From: Uliginosibacterium sp. 31-16
Lineage (GTDB): Bacteria > Pseudomonadota > Gammaproteobacteria > Burkholderiales > Rhodocyclaceae
Reading direction: 5' to 3'
Assembly: GCF_030730865.1 (NCBI RefSeq)
Contig: NZ_JAVALZ010000001.1
Span: 1,550,001-1,614,000 of the forward strand
Length of the DNA stretch: 64,000 bases
Of this stretch, positions 62,478 through 64,000 are shown piece by piece (positions within the stretch are counted from its first letter, which is position 1; the number at the start of each line of letters is the position of its first letter). Both the position numbers and the translations under genes were made by a program. A model generated the notes under the pieces. That model saw only the letters and a program-made list of their open reading frames with translations. It was not told the DNA's origin and searched no databases.

Positions 62478-62754
62478 CGGGGCTCACTTCGGGTCTTGTC
62501 AGGTTCATGCCAGCTTCGGGGTGCTGAATTGGGGCCGGATCGGGGCGGAAGTCCGTTAAACTCACGTCTGAGAAGTCGGGGCGCCCGGCAGCACATGATA
62601 AACGCTGCGGGCTGCTTGCTGGCGGTGCTGCATCATGGAAGCACGTGTTCCTGATCTGGCGCGTACCGGTCAGGCGCCCGATGGCGCATAATCCGCGCGC
62701 CGATGAACCTGCTGGCTTGATGCGTGAAGGCACACGCCCGAAACTTGCGACAAC

Positions 62755-64000
62755 ATGACCAAAGACATTCGAATCCTTGATGTGCTGCACCTGCGCGGCC
62801 CCAACATCTGGACCTATCGCCCGGCCATCGAGGCCCGGGTCGATATCGGCGAACTGGAGGAATGCCCCTCCAATACCATTCCCGGTTTTTACGAGCGTCT
62901 ATCGGGCATGCTGCCCGGCCTGATCGAGCACACCTGCAGTTATGGCGAGCGCGGAGGTTTCCTGCGCCGCGTGCAGGAAGGCACCTGGCCGGCGCACATC
63001 CTCGAACACGTTACCCTCGAATTGCAGACCCAGGCGGGTCAGCGCACCAGCTTTGGCAAGGCGCGCAGCACTTCGCAGACGGGTGTTTACAAAGTTGCCG
63101 TGCGGTCGCGCCACAAGGATGTGACCGTGGCCTGCCTGCATGCCGCGCGTGACCTGGTGATGGCAGCCATCGAAGACAGGCCTTTCGACGTGCCCGCCAC
63201 CGTGGCCCGTCTGCACGAACTGGCCGACTCCCTCTGTCTCGGGCCGAGCACAGCCTGCATTGTGGATGCCGCGACCGACAACAACATTCCCTCGATCCGT
63301 CTTACCGACGGCAATCTTGTCCAGCTCGGCTACGGCGTACGCCAGCGCCGCGTATGGACGGCCGAAACCGACCGTACCAGCGCCATTGCCGAAAGCATCG
63401 CCAGCGACAAGGATCTGACCAAGAGTCTGCTGGTGCCTTGTGGCGTACCGGTACCGGAAGGCCATGTCGTTGCCAATCCCGAAGAAGCCTGGGAGGTCGC
63501 ACAGGACATTGGTTTGCCGGTGGTGGTAAAGCCTTCGGATGCCAACCATGGCCGCGGCGTGTGTCTTGAACTGATGACCGAAGAGGAGGTCAAGGCGGCC
63601 TTCCCCGTGGCCGATGCCGAAGGCAGCGAAGTCATTGTCGAACGCTACATCCGGGGTTGTGAACACCGCTTGCTGGTTGTGGGCGGCAAGCTGGTGGCGG
63701 CCGGGCGCGGCGAGAACATCGTGATCACCGGCGACGGCAAGGCCAGCGTGCGTGAGCTGATCGACAGCCAGCTCAATATCGACCCGCGTCGCGGCGAAGC
63801 CGAAGAGTTTCCGCTGGAAACCATCAAGATCGACAGTGATCGCACCATGCAGCTGCTGCTGGAACGCCAGGGCTTCAATGCTGATTCGGTGCCGGCTGCC
63901 GGCCGTGTGGTGACCGTGCAGCGCAACGGCAACGTGTCCATTGACTGTACCGACGAGGTTCATCCTGAAGTTGCTGCGGCTGCCGTGCTGGCGGCACGCA
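62755..64000 (+). CDS. cphA: Cyanophycin synthetase, C-terminus beyond window
   Basis: The first 415 residues of an enzyme that polymerises arginine and aspartate into cyanophycin (multi-L-arginyl-poly-L-aspartate), a nitrogen store. The N-terminal domain begins MTKDIRILDVLHLRGPNIWTYRPA (first 20: MTKDIRILDVLHLRGPNIWT), with YGERGGFLRRVQEGTWPAHILEHV, then the ATP-grasp domain: DLTKSLLVPCGVPVPEG, LPVVVKPSDANHGRGVCLEL, VIVERYIRGCEHRLLVVGGKLVAAGRGE (split as VIVERYIRGCEHRLLVVGGK). The C-terminal Mur ligase-like half lies right of the window (family about 870 residues or a shorter CphA2 type of about 720). The cut is the window edge, not a mutation. Confidence 0.95.
   Translation, partial: MTKDIRILDVLHLRGPNIWTYRPAIEARVDIGELEECPSNTIPGFYERLSGMLPGLIEHTCSYGERGGFLRRVQEGTWPAHILEHVTLELQTQAGQRTSFGKARSTSQTGVYKVAVRSRHKDVTVACLHAARDLVMAAIEDRPFDVPATVARLHELADSLCLGPSTACIVDAATDNNIPSIRLTDGNLVQLGYGVRQRRVWTAETDRTSAIAESIASDKDLTKSLLVPCGVPVPEGHVVANPEEAWEVAQDIGLPVVVKPSDANHGRGVCLELMTEEEVKAAFPVADAEGSEVIVERYIRGCEHRLLVVGGKLVAAGRGENIVITGDGKASVRELIDSQLNIDPRRGEAEEFPLETIKIDSDRTMQLLLERQGFNADSVPAAGRVVTVQRNGNVSIDCTDEVHPEVAAAAVLAAR

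Noticed and set aside
62755-64000. Truncated or frameshifted cyanophycin synthetase
   Set aside because: The frame is open and well conserved up to the last base; it is cut by the window edge.

Overview
This 64 kb window is dense, high-GC bacterial chromosome with housekeeping genes on both strands. The content points to a betaproteobacterium, and a member of the Rhodocyclales or a close relative is my best guess. The evidence is the block ppc // hemC-hemD-hemX-hemY, the order dapF-DUF484-xerC, two lipid A-type acyltransferases divergent from metK, lysR divergent from lysA, and a cyanophycin locus. No rRNA, tRNA, prophage, insertion sequence or CRISPR array was seen.

Layout. 1-8356 holds small metabolic and envelope genes: purU (cut by the window edge), a CHMI-type isomerase, thrH, murB, rdgC, a nucleoside deoxyribosyltransferase, a GIY-YIG nuclease lying between palindromic repeats, a Gfo/Idh/MocA oxidoreductase and a LOG-family protein. 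8480-20700 holds polA, a low-GC membrane protein that looks acquired, a methyltransferase, a DJ-1/PfpI protein, a PAS chemoreceptor, a LexA-box-controlled UmuD-like protein lacking both catalytic residues, gdhA with an NtrC-like operator, a secreted SGNH esterase and a PilT-type ATPase. 20982-31595 holds ppc, the heme operon, an orphan solute-binding protein, ybeY and corC. 31592-42902 holds envelope, DNA and amino-acid genes: a Nudix-ThiE fusion, mltA, xerC, dapF, two acyltransferases and metK. The metK leader reads as a SAM-II-like pseudoknot followed by an intrinsic terminator.

43187-48730 encodes two large signalling proteins, a REC-(degenerate GGDEF)-EAL regulator and a hybrid histidine kinase. 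48857-51152 is the classical lysR/lysA pair. 51399-54784 is a tightly overlapped four-gene operon: two related membrane proteins, a radical SAM/SPASM-like enzyme with an extra C-terminal domain, and a 144-residue protein ending in 14 asparagines. I do not recognise this operon as a known system; it is the best candidate here for something undescribed. 54886-59484 holds two compact minus-strand groups of membrane or exported proteins, with an MGDG-synthase-type glycosyltransferase and a CapA-like protein. 59481-64000 is the cyanophycin locus: DUF1854 protein, ABC transporter and divergent cphA (cut by the right edge). An unusual nested inverted-repeat element overlaps the DUF1854 start.

Most intergenic gaps are short. 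Many carry hairpins, including a recurring CCGC-TTCT-GGCGG-type palindrome that looks like a genome-specific terminator family. All assignments come from reading the sequence and family knowledge; no database search was run.
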